From Verrucomicrobiales bacterium (GTDB lineage Bacteria; Verrucomicrobiota; Verrucomicrobiia; Verrucomicrobiales; DEV007): a stretch of DNA of 60,444 bases. The notes under the pieces were generated by a model, which was given only the letters and a program-made list of their open reading frames with translations, made no database searches and had not been told where the DNA came from. Positions 26,684 through 35,252 of the stretch are shown in pieces (position 1 is the first letter of the stretch; each line of letters starts with the position of its first letter). The stretch covers positions 1 to 60,444 of the forward strand of contig JARGNI010000034.1 of NCBI GenBank assembly GCA_029213195.1, read 5' to 3'. Made by a program: the position numbers and the translations under genes.

Positions 26684-28618
26684 GTGAAATCTCGAATCAA
26701 TCCTCGACCTCGGATCTATGGCGCTGGGCTTGCAGTAATTTTTCTGCTCGCGCAAGGGACTCCTGTCGCTTCGGCCTACGACGCACCGACATTCGATTCG
26801 AAGGTAATTTCAGCGGACGGCATTTTCTGGTCCGCCAGCGAAAAACAGAGTCTCCTCGAAGCGCTCGCATCATTGGCAGTCAATTTCCCTTCCAGTCGCC
26901 AGGTCGACAGCGATTTGCAGGAGAAATCTCTTGGCCTCGCTCTGCAGATCGACCCACTTCACTATTCCTCCCGCCTCGCTCACCAAGCCCTCGCTACGGG
27001 CAAGGCTCCCGAAAAGACAGATTACTTCGATAGCCTCAGTGCCATCTCGGAGGCCCTCTGGCGGACGGCCTCCACCCTGCTCGCTCCACCGGCAGAGCCA
27101 GAGGAAATCCGGCTCGCCCCCTACCTGATGGAGATTTCTCTGCTGATCCATCCGGATCCCCCGGCCGACCGGATGGAGAGCTTCGCTTTGCACACGCGGG
27201 GAGGAAGCCCGGGCTGGAAGCGATTCCTCGAACTCGACGCCGAGAACAATCCCAGCTCCCGTCGTGCCCAGATGCTCCGCATGGAAGCCAGCGAAATTCT
27301 CCGCAACACGCTGAACAAAGAACCAGAACCCGGAGAAGATCCCGACCGCCCTTCCGATCCGGTCCCCATGAGACCGAACGGGATCTTCACGGAAAATCGG
27401 GGTCCCGACAAGCCGTCTACGAATCCCCCTGGCCCCACGCGCCCGATGCGACCGGACCCCACTGGAACCGGAACTCCCTTCGAGCCCATCGCAGTCTCGA
27501 TCCCTACGATTCGCAACGTTTCAGCGATCGATTTCGCTCCGGTCCTCGGCGAACTCGAACTGACGATACGGCCACCGGTGAATGATATCGAGACGACTTT
27601 GTTTCCCTTTCTCCGGACAAGCCCCCCTTCGGATTATCCCTCCCTTCCCCTGCTGTCCGCTCTTCGGGGAGTCGATCTCGAAAACCTCGAAGTTTCCGCT
27701 GCCGAAGCAGCCCAGCGCGGTCTAACCTGGCCAGGTCCGGTCATTGGCTTGGTCGCCTTCGAGGCCACTACCTCCTTGCCCGGACCGCGCCGCCTCAGCA
27801 GCACCTCGGGTTGGCTCCCCACCCTCGCTGCCCTGGAGGTCGCCCTGGGTGATGCCGAACTCAATCCCAACTTTCTCCTCGCCGGATCGGTAGATGAACC
27901 GGGCGCAACGCCCCAGATCCCCGGAGAGATCGAGGACTTCATCCAGATACTGCCCGTCGAGGGAGTCGACTATCTTCTCACTCCCGAATCCGTCCTCGAG
28001 GATGTCGTTCTCCACCTCCAGATCAATGAAGATCTCAAGATTTTGTTCGACAGAACCTGGGTTTCCTATCCCGACGCATCCACCGCCATCGAAACACTGA
28101 CTACCGAGACCGATCCGGCCCTGATCGAAGCCGGAAAGACTTTCGATGAAATCGCGCAGGTCGCCGAGAGGATGCCGCTGGTCGAATTGGCAAGAAACGC
28201 CAAGGTCCAGGAACGCCTCGCGACAATTCTCAACACCTACCCGAGACACCTTTCCGCGCGGGCCATGCTGGAGTTCGGCAATCGACCTGTCCCCGAAGAA
28301 GTCCAGCAGAAAGCGACCGCAACCCGGATCGCGAAACTGGTCGAGCCCTTTCTTCAAATCGGAGAAGATCCCGCTATCCTGAACGACCTGCGAGGAATCA
28401 TCGATGAGAACAAACTGAGCCTCTCCCGTATGCGACTGAACCTCGCGCCGGAACTCCTCGACTTTCACAGTCAATCCGAAGACGTCCTCACGCAGGCCGA
28501 AGCCTATCTCGGCCTCACCAACCTGACCACCTCGATTGCCGCCCAGAAACTGCGAGAACTTCAGGAAGCCATCGTCACCTGGGAGTCCAGCTACCAGGAG
28601 ATCTTCTCGGAGCCCTGA
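26684..28618 (+). CDS. Large secreted protein, possibly with a degenerate Lon-like domain
   Basis: I do not recognise this 644-residue protein. A signal peptide is clear (residues about 10-31, IYGAGLAVIFLLAQGTPVASA). Residues 60-190 are helical and repeat-like; 215-265 are a Pro-rich linker (RPSDPVPMRPNG ... TRPMRPDPTGTG). A middle region around 345-470 (TWPGPVIGLVAFEA, then GWLPTLAALEVAL, PGEIEDFIQILPVEGVDYLLTPES) resembles the fold of the Lon (S16) protease domain, but the catalytic Ser-Lys pair appears to be lost (Val at the Ser position). The last 120 residues are helical. The start is a GTG at 26684. It is unlike its neighbours and stands alone. Confidence 0.6.
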   Translation: MKSRINPRPRIYGAGLAVIFLLAQGTPVASAYDAPTFDSKVISADGIFWSASEKQSLLEALASLAVNFPSSRQVDSDLQEKSLGLALQIDPLHYSSRLAHQALATGKAPEKTDYFDSLSAISEALWRTASTLLAPPAEPEEIRLAPYLMEISLLIHPDPPADRMESFALHTRGGSPGWKRFLELDAENNPSSRRAQMLRMEASEILRNTLNKEPEPGEDPDRPSDPVPMRPNGIFTENRGPDKPSTNPPGPTRPMRPDPTGTGTPFEPIAVSIPTIRNVSAIDFAPVLGELELTIRPPVNDIETTLFPFLRTSPPSDYPSLPLLSALRGVDLENLEVSAAEAAQRGLTWPGPVIGLVAFEATTSLPGPRRLSSTSGWLPTLAALEVALGDAELNPNFLLAGSVDEPGATPQIPGEIEDFIQILPVEGVDYLLTPESVLEDVVLHLQINEDLKILFDRTWVSYPDASTAIETLTTETDPALIEAGKTFDEIAQVAERMPLVELARNAKVQERLATILNTYPRHLSARAMLEFGNRPVPEEVQQKATATRIAKLVEPFLQIGEDPAILNDLRGIIDENKLSLSRMRLNLAPELLDFHSQSEDVLTQAEAYLGLTNLTTSIAAQKLRELQEAIVTWESSYQEIFSEP

Positions 28619-28800
28619 GTTTGCGTCCTGGCCGCGCGGGATTCCAGCCTCTCATTCGAGAAGGCTTCGCTCCCACTCGCTCCGGAAACCGCAAATCGCC
28701 GATAGCGCTGCTGCATCGGCGCGGGCCAGTCTCGAAAATTCTTCGGATACCGAGATTCCGGCTTCTCCAGGACCTCACCGTAGATTCGCTTGAGATTCAT
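28591..28800 (-). CDS. Small protein coupled to the 83-aa gene
   Basis: A 69-residue basic protein (RYPKNFRDWPAPMQQRYRRFAV is the most distinctive stretch) of unknown function. Its start codon overlaps the stop of the gene upstream by four bases (ATGA at 28797-28800), so it is likely to be translated by coupling. Its 3' end overlaps the end of the convergent 644-aa gene by 28 bases. The overlap and reading-frame integrity are the only support for calling it a gene. Confidence 0.5.
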   Translation of the reverse strand: MNLKRIYGEVLEKPESRYPKNFRDWPAPMQQRYRRFAVSGASGSEAFSNERLESRAARTQTQGSEKISW

Positions 28801-29048
28801 GAGGAGAACTTCGCGGCAAACAATTCATCTCGTCGAGCACGGGCGACCTCGACATCTTTCGTCTTCAGGGAAACGCGAACCCGCTCGGCCGTGTAGTCCT
28901 CCCGATGGATGGTGAAGTGGCACCACCACGTCCCGCGATTGTTCCAGAGGTGATGGTTCGGGTTCGCGATATTGCGGGTCGAGGCGAGGGTCCCCTCGAC
29001 GACGGGAGCGGTACCCCCGGATTCCTGTAATAGGTCTTGATAGGTCAT
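28797..29048 (-). CDS. Small protein resembling a tyrosine-recombinase arm-binding domain
   Basis: An 83-residue protein. Residues 28-75 (NPNHHLWNNRGTWWCHFTIHREDY then ERVRVSLKTKDVEVARARRDELFA) match the layout of arm-type DNA-binding domains at the N-terminus of phage integrases: a three-stranded sheet with conserved Trp, followed by R-x-S-L-x-T-x-D and a helix. There is no catalytic domain next to it. I recall free-standing proteins like this in other Opitutia. It overlaps the next gene by four bases. Being short, it may be a relic of an integrase or a small DNA-binding protein. Confidence 0.6.
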   Translation of the reverse strand: MTYQDLLQESGGTAPVVEGTLASTRNIANPNHHLWNNRGTWWCHFTIHREDYTAERVRVSLKTKDVEVARARRDELFAAKFSS

Positions 29049-29396
29049 GTCTAGATGCAGTTTCTGGTTCCGGTTTTGCCGGAAATTTCAGTTACCACAT
29101 CAGGACGGGCATCCCCGATCTCGGTTCTGCCGGGAGAAATTCTGTTCGGACTTTCGTCCGCACATCGATTCAGTCACGATTGTGAGTTTCACTCACGCGA
29201 TCGAATCAAGGCACCTTGGCTTCTCCAAACCAGGTTGCCGGATCCCACTTCCGCGGAACCACTCCTGATGTATGGAAGGAAGAAAACAAAGACCCCGTCG
29301 ATTCGCAAGAATTTCTTTTGTCATACAACTTGAAAATAGTGCGCACGATCGAAAAAAACTCTTGCAGTCCACTCGATTCACACCGAGAACATATTT
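29049..29396. other. 348-base intergenic region with three hairpins
   Basis: No protein frame with family support is seen. Three perfect inverted repeats are packed in 130 bases: TTCCGG/CCGGAA (29068-29084), CGGAC/GTCCG (29147-29160) and GTGAGT/ACTCAC (29182-29196, with outer CGAT and ATCG). Since the next gene is a BtuB-like receptor I looked for the cobalamin riboswitch core (B12 box and the conserved GGTG and GCCACTG segments) and did not find it. Confidence 0.5.
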
Positions 29397-31373
29397 ATGA
29401 ATCATGATTTGATGATATGTATCTCTCTCGTTGCTTCCACTGGCTGCGTCACCCTCGGTGTCGCGCAGGAAGCAAACGAATTGGATACCCAGTCCTCTCT
29501 CGAGGAGACGATTGTCGAATCAGGAATCGATCCTCCTGCAACACCGAGGCAAATCATTTCAAACCAGGCGTCCACCCAGGCCGGCAATACCCCGGTGACG
29601 ACGACGAAGAAACCCGACAGCGCGATTTCTCCGGTGCAGGAGATCACCTCCTTCGACACGATTTCCGCGGCAGAGATTCGAACTCGGCAGAGAAGAGGAA
29701 TCGAAGATGTCCTGCGGCAAAGCGCGGGGGTCACTCTCGTCCAGACCGGCCAATCCGGGAACCAGACATCGCTCTTCGTACGGGGGCAGGAGAGCGATCA
29801 CACCGTCGTGCTGCTGAATGGTCGGCGACTTCCTCCGGGTCTCGCCGGATTGTATCAACTCGAATTTCTCGACGTCTCGACCCTCGAGTCCGTCCAGCTC
29901 CATCGAGGTCCCCTCAGTTCCCTCTACGGTTCGGACGCACTCGCCGGTGCACTCGACCTCCGCTCGACCGATGCCCGCTTCGTTCAAGACAACACCTTCG
30001 AAGGGTTCGCCGAGACTGGGTCCTTTGAAACCACCCGATCCGGAGTTCGTCTCGGGCTCCGGGAAGGACAGGTCGGCATTGCCATCGATGCCGCCGGAAC
30101 GAGAACCGCAAACGATCGTCCCAACTCCGACTTCGAAAACCGCATCGTTCGTGGAAACCTCGCCTATGACCTCTCCGACGGAGTCCAGATCGACTTCCTC
30201 GGCTATCTCCAGGATGCCTCGGTCGTGATCGCCGGCCCCAATCCCGCCGCCTTCGGCCCTCCCTTCCCCGCCAACCAACTCAACCAGAACACTTCCTACC
30301 TCTTCTCCCCCCGACTCACGATCAGCCGCGAGAACTGGGATTTCTCGCTCTTCTACAGCCATTCCGGAAATGAATTGATTGCCAGTCGAACCGGAGGAAA
30401 CGACAACACGCTCAAGCAGGTCGGGGAAGAAGTGGAAACCCTGTTCCACCTTCGGGCTTCCGAAACTCTCGAGTGGACCCTGGGAGCAGGGCACTATCAC
30501 TACGACTTCGGAAGAGTGCCCGTCGGCCGTGCCCCGACCGGCTTCCACTATGGGTTCACCGGAATTTTCAGCCAAGTCGATTGGGAGTTTCTTCCCGACA
30601 CAACTCTCCTCGCCTCGTACCGCTACGACGAGCACGATTCCTTTTCCAGCAAGGGCACCTACTCTGCGCAGTTGAGCCACGATCTCTCCAGAACAGGAAC
30701 GACCGCTTTTGCTCGGATCGCCACCGGATACAAGGTCCCCTCCGGACAGGACTACGCCTTCCTCGATCCGAGCGTGGCTCCGGGCTCTCTCCTTCCGGAA
30801 GAAAGCGAGTCCATCGAATTCGGTCTGAAGCAGCAGATCGGAGAGAACAGCCAGATCAACATCAGCTATTTCGAAACCGACCTCGACAACCTCGTCGACG
30901 GACGCTTCAGCTTCGTGAGTTTCACCAGCTTTCCTACCGTGGTCGATACCGAGATCCGGGGAACTGAGATCGAGTTTCGCACCTCGCCTCTCGATGGACT
31001 GGAGCTGTATGCGAACTACACCTGGCTCGATACCGTCATCACCCGTGGTCTTCTCGGATTCGGAGCCAACCGTCCCGGAGATCGCCTTCCCCGTCGTCCA
31101 ACCCATTCTCTAAGTGGAGGAATCCTTCTCGAAGGAGACCGCTGGAACGCAGGACTCGAAGTGAACGGCGCCTACTCTCGTCTCGATTCCGGGAACGTCC
31201 CCCTCGAAGACTACACCGTCGCCCGAGTCTTCGGAAACTTCGCTCTCAACGATTCCGTCGAGATTTACGGACGGGTCGAAAACGTCTTCGACGAGCAATT
31301 TGAAACCGTGCGCAGCTTTGCTGCTCCCGGCACTGGCGCCTACATCGGATGTCGCGTCGTTTTGGGCCAATAA
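29397..31373 (+). CDS. TonB-dependent receptor, BtuB-like
   Basis: A 658-residue outer-membrane active transporter. A signal peptide covers residues 1-23; a TonB-box-like EETIVESG and a Thr/Pro-rich linker follow. The plug domain (about 75-190) has the family blocks ADVLRQSAGV-like IEDVLRQSAGVTLVQTGQ, SLFVRGQESDHTVVLLNGRRLP, and LHRGPLSSLYGSDALAGAL. The rest is a 22-stranded barrel of Asp/Asn-rich strands ending in the aromatic GAYIGCRVVLGQ. The best-matching relatives in layout are vitamin B12 receptors of the BtuB type. It lies 66 nt before cobalamin-dependent metH on the same strand, so cobalamin uptake is a reasonable inference, though the substrate is not proved. Confidence 0.8.
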   Translation: MNHDLMICISLVASTGCVTLGVAQEANELDTQSSLEETIVESGIDPPATPRQIISNQASTQAGNTPVTTTKKPDSAISPVQEITSFDTISAAEIRTRQRRGIEDVLRQSAGVTLVQTGQSGNQTSLFVRGQESDHTVVLLNGRRLPPGLAGLYQLEFLDVSTLESVQLHRGPLSSLYGSDALAGALDLRSTDARFVQDNTFEGFAETGSFETTRSGVRLGLREGQVGIAIDAAGTRTANDRPNSDFENRIVRGNLAYDLSDGVQIDFLGYLQDASVVIAGPNPAAFGPPFPANQLNQNTSYLFSPRLTISRENWDFSLFYSHSGNELIASRTGGNDNTLKQVGEEVETLFHLRASETLEWTLGAGHYHYDFGRVPVGRAPTGFHYGFTGIFSQVDWEFLPDTTLLASYRYDEHDSFSSKGTYSAQLSHDLSRTGTTAFARIATGYKVPSGQDYAFLDPSVAPGSLLPEESESIEFGLKQQIGENSQINISYFETDLDNLVDGRFSFVSFTSFPTVVDTEIRGTEIEFRTSPLDGLELYANYTWLDTVITRGLLGFGANRPGDRLPRRPTHSLSGGILLEGDRWNAGLEVNGAYSRLDSGNVPLEDYTVARVFGNFALNDSVEIYGRVENVFDEQFETVRSFAAPGTGAYIGCRVVLGQ

Positions 31374-31392
31374 ACACCAGAAAACCGGACCC

Positions 31393-31423
31393 AACAGGGT
31401 TGAGTCCCGCATCATACCCTGTT
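31393..31423 (+). promoter_or_regulatory. Inverted repeat upstream of metH, shared with the metB-like gene
   Basis: AACAGGGT (31393-31400) and ACCCTGTT (31416-31423) are complementary arms separated by 15 bases, ending 16 bases before the metH start. The left arm is preceded by C and followed by TGA, so the 5' part reads CAACAGGGTTGA. The same arms, the same TTGA and the same spacing occur upstream of the metB-like operon (51361-51393) in the sense orientation. It could be an RNA hairpin or a DNA operator. Unrelated to known SAM or cobalamin riboswitch cores as far as I can tell. Confidence 0.7.
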
Positions 31424-31439
31424 ACCTCTTCTCCCACCT

Positions 31440-34400
31440 ATGAACAGCTCCCTTACCAAAGAACTCCAGACCGAACTCGAGAAACGCATCCTCGTTCTCG
31501 ACGGAGCCATGGGAACCACGATCCGAGGCTACGAGCTCTCGGAATCCGATGCCCGGGGGGAACGATTCAGCAGCAACGATAAGGACCTGCTCAACAACGG
31601 CGACATCCTCTCCCTGACCCAGCCCGAAGTCATCGGCGATATCCACAAGCGCTTTCTCGAAGCCGGGTCCGATATCATCGAGACCAACACCTTCTCTGGC
31701 ACCACCCTCGCCCAAAGTGAGTTTTTCGTGGAAGATCCGCGCGAGTCCGGCAAAGGACGAAAGGATCCCGAATTCTTTCAGCGGGAAGTCGTCGACAATT
31801 CCTTCCTCAAGGATTTGGCGTGGGAGCTCAACGTCGAATCCGCCAAGCTCGCCCGGAAATGGTGTGACAACATCGGGAGCGATACCGGGCGCAAGCGTTA
31901 TGTAGCCGGGGCGATCGGACCGATGACCGTCTCCCTGACCAATTCCCCTGATGCCGAAGACCCCGGATTCCGCGTCGTCGTTTTCGACCAGGTCCGCGAT
32001 GCCTACAAGCACCAGATCCGGGCGCTCATCGAAGGCGGCACCGACATCATGATGGTGGAAACCATTTTCGATTCGCTCAACGCCAAGGCCGCCCTCGTCG
32101 CCCTTCGTGAAGTCTACGACGAAGACGGCATCGAGCTGCCTATCATCGTATCGGCTGCCGTCGGTCGAGGCGGAGAAACCATGATCTCGGCCCAGAAGGT
32201 GGAGGCGATGTGGAACGCCGTCGCCCATGTCAATCCGCTCGCGGTCGGACTCAACTGTTCCCTCGGACCCGACCTCATCGAGCCTCATCTTGCGGAGCTC
32301 TCCAAGGTCGCGGAAACCCATGTCTCGGTCTACCCGAATGCCGGACTTCCCAATCCCCTCGCACCAACGGGATTCGATCTCGAGCCCGCGGACATGGAGA
32401 AGTTTCTCGAGGACTTCGCGAAGCAGGGTCTCGTCAATCTCATCGGTGGTTGCTGTGGGAACACTCCCGAACACGTCGCAGCCATCGCCAAGGTCGCCGA
32501 GCGACAGCCTCCCCGCCCCGTCCCCACGGCCGAGCCCGTCATGCGTCTGAGCGGATCGGAAACCTACAATCATGACAAGACCAAGAACTTTCTCATGGTC
32601 GGAGAACGCACCAATGTTGCCGGCTCTCCTCGTTTCAAGAAACTGATCAAGGAAGACAAGCTCGAGGACGCCGTCGCCATCGCCCGTCAGCAGGTCGAAG
32701 GCGGAGCACCCGTCATCGACGTCTGCATGGACGAGGGCATGATCGAAGGGGTTCCCGTGATGACGCGCTTCCTCAACCTCCTCGCCTCCGAGCCCGACGT
32801 CGCCGCCGTGCCCATCATGGTCGATTCCTCGAAGTGGGAGATCATCGAAGCCGGACTGCAGTGCCTCCAGGGCAAGGGCATCGTGAACTCCATTTCCCTG
32901 AAGGAAGGAGAGGAAGCCTTCAAGGAACAGGCACGCAAGATCATGAAATACGGGGCTGCCGTCGTCGTCATGGCCTTTGACGAGAAAGGCCAGGCGGACA
33001 GCTACGAGAGCAAGATTCGCATCTGCGAACGTGCCTACCGCATCCTCGTCGATGAAGTCGGCTTCAACCCCGAAGACATCATCTTCGATCCCAACATCCT
33101 CACGGTCGCGACGGGTATGGAGGAACACAACAACTACGCCGTCGACTTCATCGAAGCGACTCGCTGGATCAAGGAGAACCTCCCCGGCGCCAAGGTCAGT
33201 GGAGGAGTTTCCAATATCTCGTTCAGCTTCCGGGGGAACAATGTCGTTCGCGAGGCGATGCACGCGGCATTTCTCTATCATGCCGGAAAAGCCGGGATGG
33301 ATATGGGGATCGTCAATCCCGGTATGCTCGAGGTCTACGACGAGGTCGAGCCCAAGCTTCTCAAACTCGTCGAGGACGTCCTTCTGAACCGCCATCCCGA
33401 CGCGACCGAAGCTCTCATCGACCACGCCGAGGAACTGAAGGCCGCAGGAGCGACCGGCGGCAGCAAGAAGTCCGGACCGGATCTCAGCTGGCGGGAAGCC
33501 CCTTTCGCCGATCGGATTTCTCATTCTCTGGTCAAAGGAATCACCGACTTTATCGAAGAAGACACGGAGGAAGCCAGCCAGGCTCTTGGGAAGCCACTCA
33601 ACGTCATCGAAGGCCCGCTCATGGATGGGATGAAAGTCGTCGGCGACCTCTTCGGTGCCGGAAAAATGTTTCTCCCCCAGGTCGTGAAGAGCGCCCGGGT
33701 CATGAAGAAGGCCGTCGCCTACCTCGAGCCCTACATGCTTGCCGAAAAAGAAGAGGGTGCGGAAGATACCGCTCCCGTTTTCGTGATCGCGACGGTGAAG
33801 GGAGACGTCCACGACATCGGAAAGAACATCGTAGGCGTCGTGTTAGGGTGCAACGGCTACAAGGTCATCGACCTCGGGGTCATGGTCGACTGCGAAAAAA
33901 TCATGGCCGCCGCGATCGAGCACAAGGCCGATATTGTCGGCATGTCAGGACTGATCACCCCCTCGCTCGACGAGATGATCTACAACGCCAAGGAGTTCGA
34001 GAAAAAGGGATACAAGCTCCCTCTTCTTCTCGGCGGGGCCACTACCTCACGGGCTCACACCGCGATCAAGATCAGCGAGCACTATTCGCAACCGGTCGTC
34101 CATGTCGGCGACGCCTCGCTTGTCGTCAGCGTCTGCAACAAGCTGCTTTCCGACAACATGCGGGAAGAGTTTCTCGCCGAGCACAAGACCGCCGAAATCC
34201 GCGAGCGTGAGATCTATGCCGGAAAGGGTTCGTCAGCAGTTTACATCCCATTCGAGGACGCCAAGGAACAGAAGTACACGATCGATTGGGAAACCAGCGA
34301 TCTCGCCATTCCCGAAGCAATCGGCCAGCAGGACTGGGATCGCGTACCGCTCCAGGAAATCGTCGAGGTCTTCGACTGGTCCCCCTTCTTCCACGCCTGG

Positions 34401-35231
34401 GAACTTCGGGGTGTCTTTCCCAAGATCCTCGAGCACAAGAATCACGGCGAAGAAGCAAAGAAACTCTACGACGACGCCCGGCGCATTCTCGAAGATCTCG
34501 TCGGCAACGAGCGTCTCCACTGCCGCGCGACTTGGGGAATTTTCCCGGCTCACTCAACCGGAGAAGACGTCGAGCTTTTCTCCGACGAGGCGAAGCAGAA
34601 TCACCTCACGACCTTCCACTTTCTTCGTCAGCAAAAGGAGAAGCTCAAGGAGGGCACGCCCTACCAGAGTCTCGCCGACTTCATTGCTCCTCGCCACGAA
34701 GATGGGGCCGACTGCGGTCGCTCCGATCACCTCGGTGCGTTCGCCGTCACCGCAGGAAACGAGATCGAAGAGTACGCGAAGACTTTCAAGGATGCCGGAG
34801 ATGACTACACCGCGATCCTCATTCAAGCGCTTGCCGACCGCTTTGCGGAAGGCCTCGCCGAGCTGCTCCACAAGAAGGTCCGAGACTCCATGGGTTTCGG
34901 AAAGGACGAGGGCCTCCAAGTCGAAGATTTCATCAAGGAACGCTACCGGGGCATCCGGCCAGCGGCGGGATACCCGGCCTGCCCCGATCACACCGAAAAA
35001 GCGATCTTGTGGGATCTCCTCGATGTAGAGAAGCGGACGGGCATGCAGCTCACTACGAGCTACGCCATGTTCCCGCCGAGTTCCGTGAGCGGACTCTATT
35101 TCTTCAACGAAGAGGCTCGCTACTTCAATGTCGGCAAGATCGAGCGGGATCAACTCGAAGACTACGCCGCGAGGAAGAAAATGAGCATCGAGGAAGCCGA
35201 GAAGTGGCTCGCCCCGAATCTCGCGGATTGA
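31440..35231 (+). CDS. metH: Cobalamin-dependent methionine synthase
   Basis: MetH transfers the methyl group from methyl-tetrahydrofolate to homocysteine through a corrinoid. The 1263-residue length is full. Domains in order: homocysteine binding with the zinc Cys of NCSLGPDL and [10 protein letters not shown], pterin binding from about residue 370 ([13 protein letters not shown] ... [14 protein letters not shown]), a helical cap, the cobalamin module with D789-V-H791-D-I-G in [24 protein letters not shown], and a C-terminal SAM-binding reactivation domain ([29 protein letters not shown]). Transcription may continue from the upstream TonB receptor gene, but the inverted repeat just before the ATG suggests its own control. 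No Shine-Dalgarno sequence. Confidence 0.98.
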   Translation: MNSSLTKELQTELEKRILVLDGAMGTTIRGYELSESDARGERFSSNDKDLLNNGDILSLTQPEVIGDIHKRFLEAGSDIIETNTFSGTTLAQSEFFVEDPRESGKGRKDPEFFQREVVDNSFLKDLAWELNVESAKLARKWCDNIGSDTGRKRYVAGAIGPMTVSLTNSPDAEDPGFRVVVFDQVRDAYKHQIRALIEGGTDIMMVETIFDSLNAKAALVALREVYDEDGIELPIIVSAAVGRGGETMISAQKVEAMWNAVAHVNPLAVGLNCSLGPDLIEPHLAELSKVAETHVSVYPNAGLPNPLAPTGFDLEPADMEKFLEDFAKQGLVNLIGGCCGNTPEHVAAIAKVAERQPPRPVPTAEPVMRLSGSETYNHDKTKNFLMVGERTNVAGSPRFKKLIKEDKLEDAVAIARQQVEGGAPVIDVCMDEGMIEGVPVMTRFLNLLASEPDVAAVPIMVDSSKWEIIEAGLQCLQGKGIVNSISLKEGEEAFKEQARKIMKYGAAVVVMAFDEKGQADSYESKIRICERAYRILVDEVGFNPEDIIFDPNILTVATGMEEHNNYAVDFIEATRWIKENLPGAKVSGGVSNISFSFRGNNVVREAMHAAFLYHAGKAGMDMGIVNPGMLEVYDEVEPKLLKLVEDVLLNRHPDATEALIDHAEELKAAGATGGSKKSGPDLSWREAPFADRISHSLVKGITDFIEEDTEEASQALGKPLNVIEGPLMDGMKVVGDLFGAGKMFLPQVVKSARVMKKAVAYLEPYMLAEKEEGAEDTAPVFVIATVKGDVHDIGKNIVGVVLGCNGYKVIDLGVMVDCEKIMAAAIEHKADIVGMSGLITPSLDEMIYNAKEFEKKGYKLPLLLGGATTSRAHTAIKISEHYSQPVVHVGDASLVVSVCNKLLSDNMREEFLAEHKTAEIREREIYAGKGSSAVYIPFEDAKEQKYTIDWETSDLAIPEAIGQQDWDRVPLQEIVEVFDWSPFFHAWELRGVFPKILEHKNHGEEAKKLYDDARRILEDLVGNERLHCRATWGIFPAHSTGEDVELFSDEAKQNHLTTFHFLRQQKEKLKEGTPYQSLADFIAPRHEDGADCGRSDHLGAFAVTAGNEIEEYAKTFKDAGDDYTAILIQALADRFAEGLAELLHKKVRDSMGFGKDEGLQVEDFIKERYRGIRPAAGYPACPDHTEKAILWDLLDVEKRTGMQLTTSYAMFPPSSVSGLYFFNEEARYFNVGKIERDQLEDYAARKKMSIEEAEKWLAPNLAD

Positions 35232-35252
35232 GGATTTCGGACCTTCCTGACA

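Noticed and set aside
29049-29396. A cobalamin riboswitch before the BtuB-like receptor
   Set aside because: Partial matches (GGTTGCCGGATCC, AAGGCACC) exist, but the B12 box and the GCCACTG core in the right order are missing.
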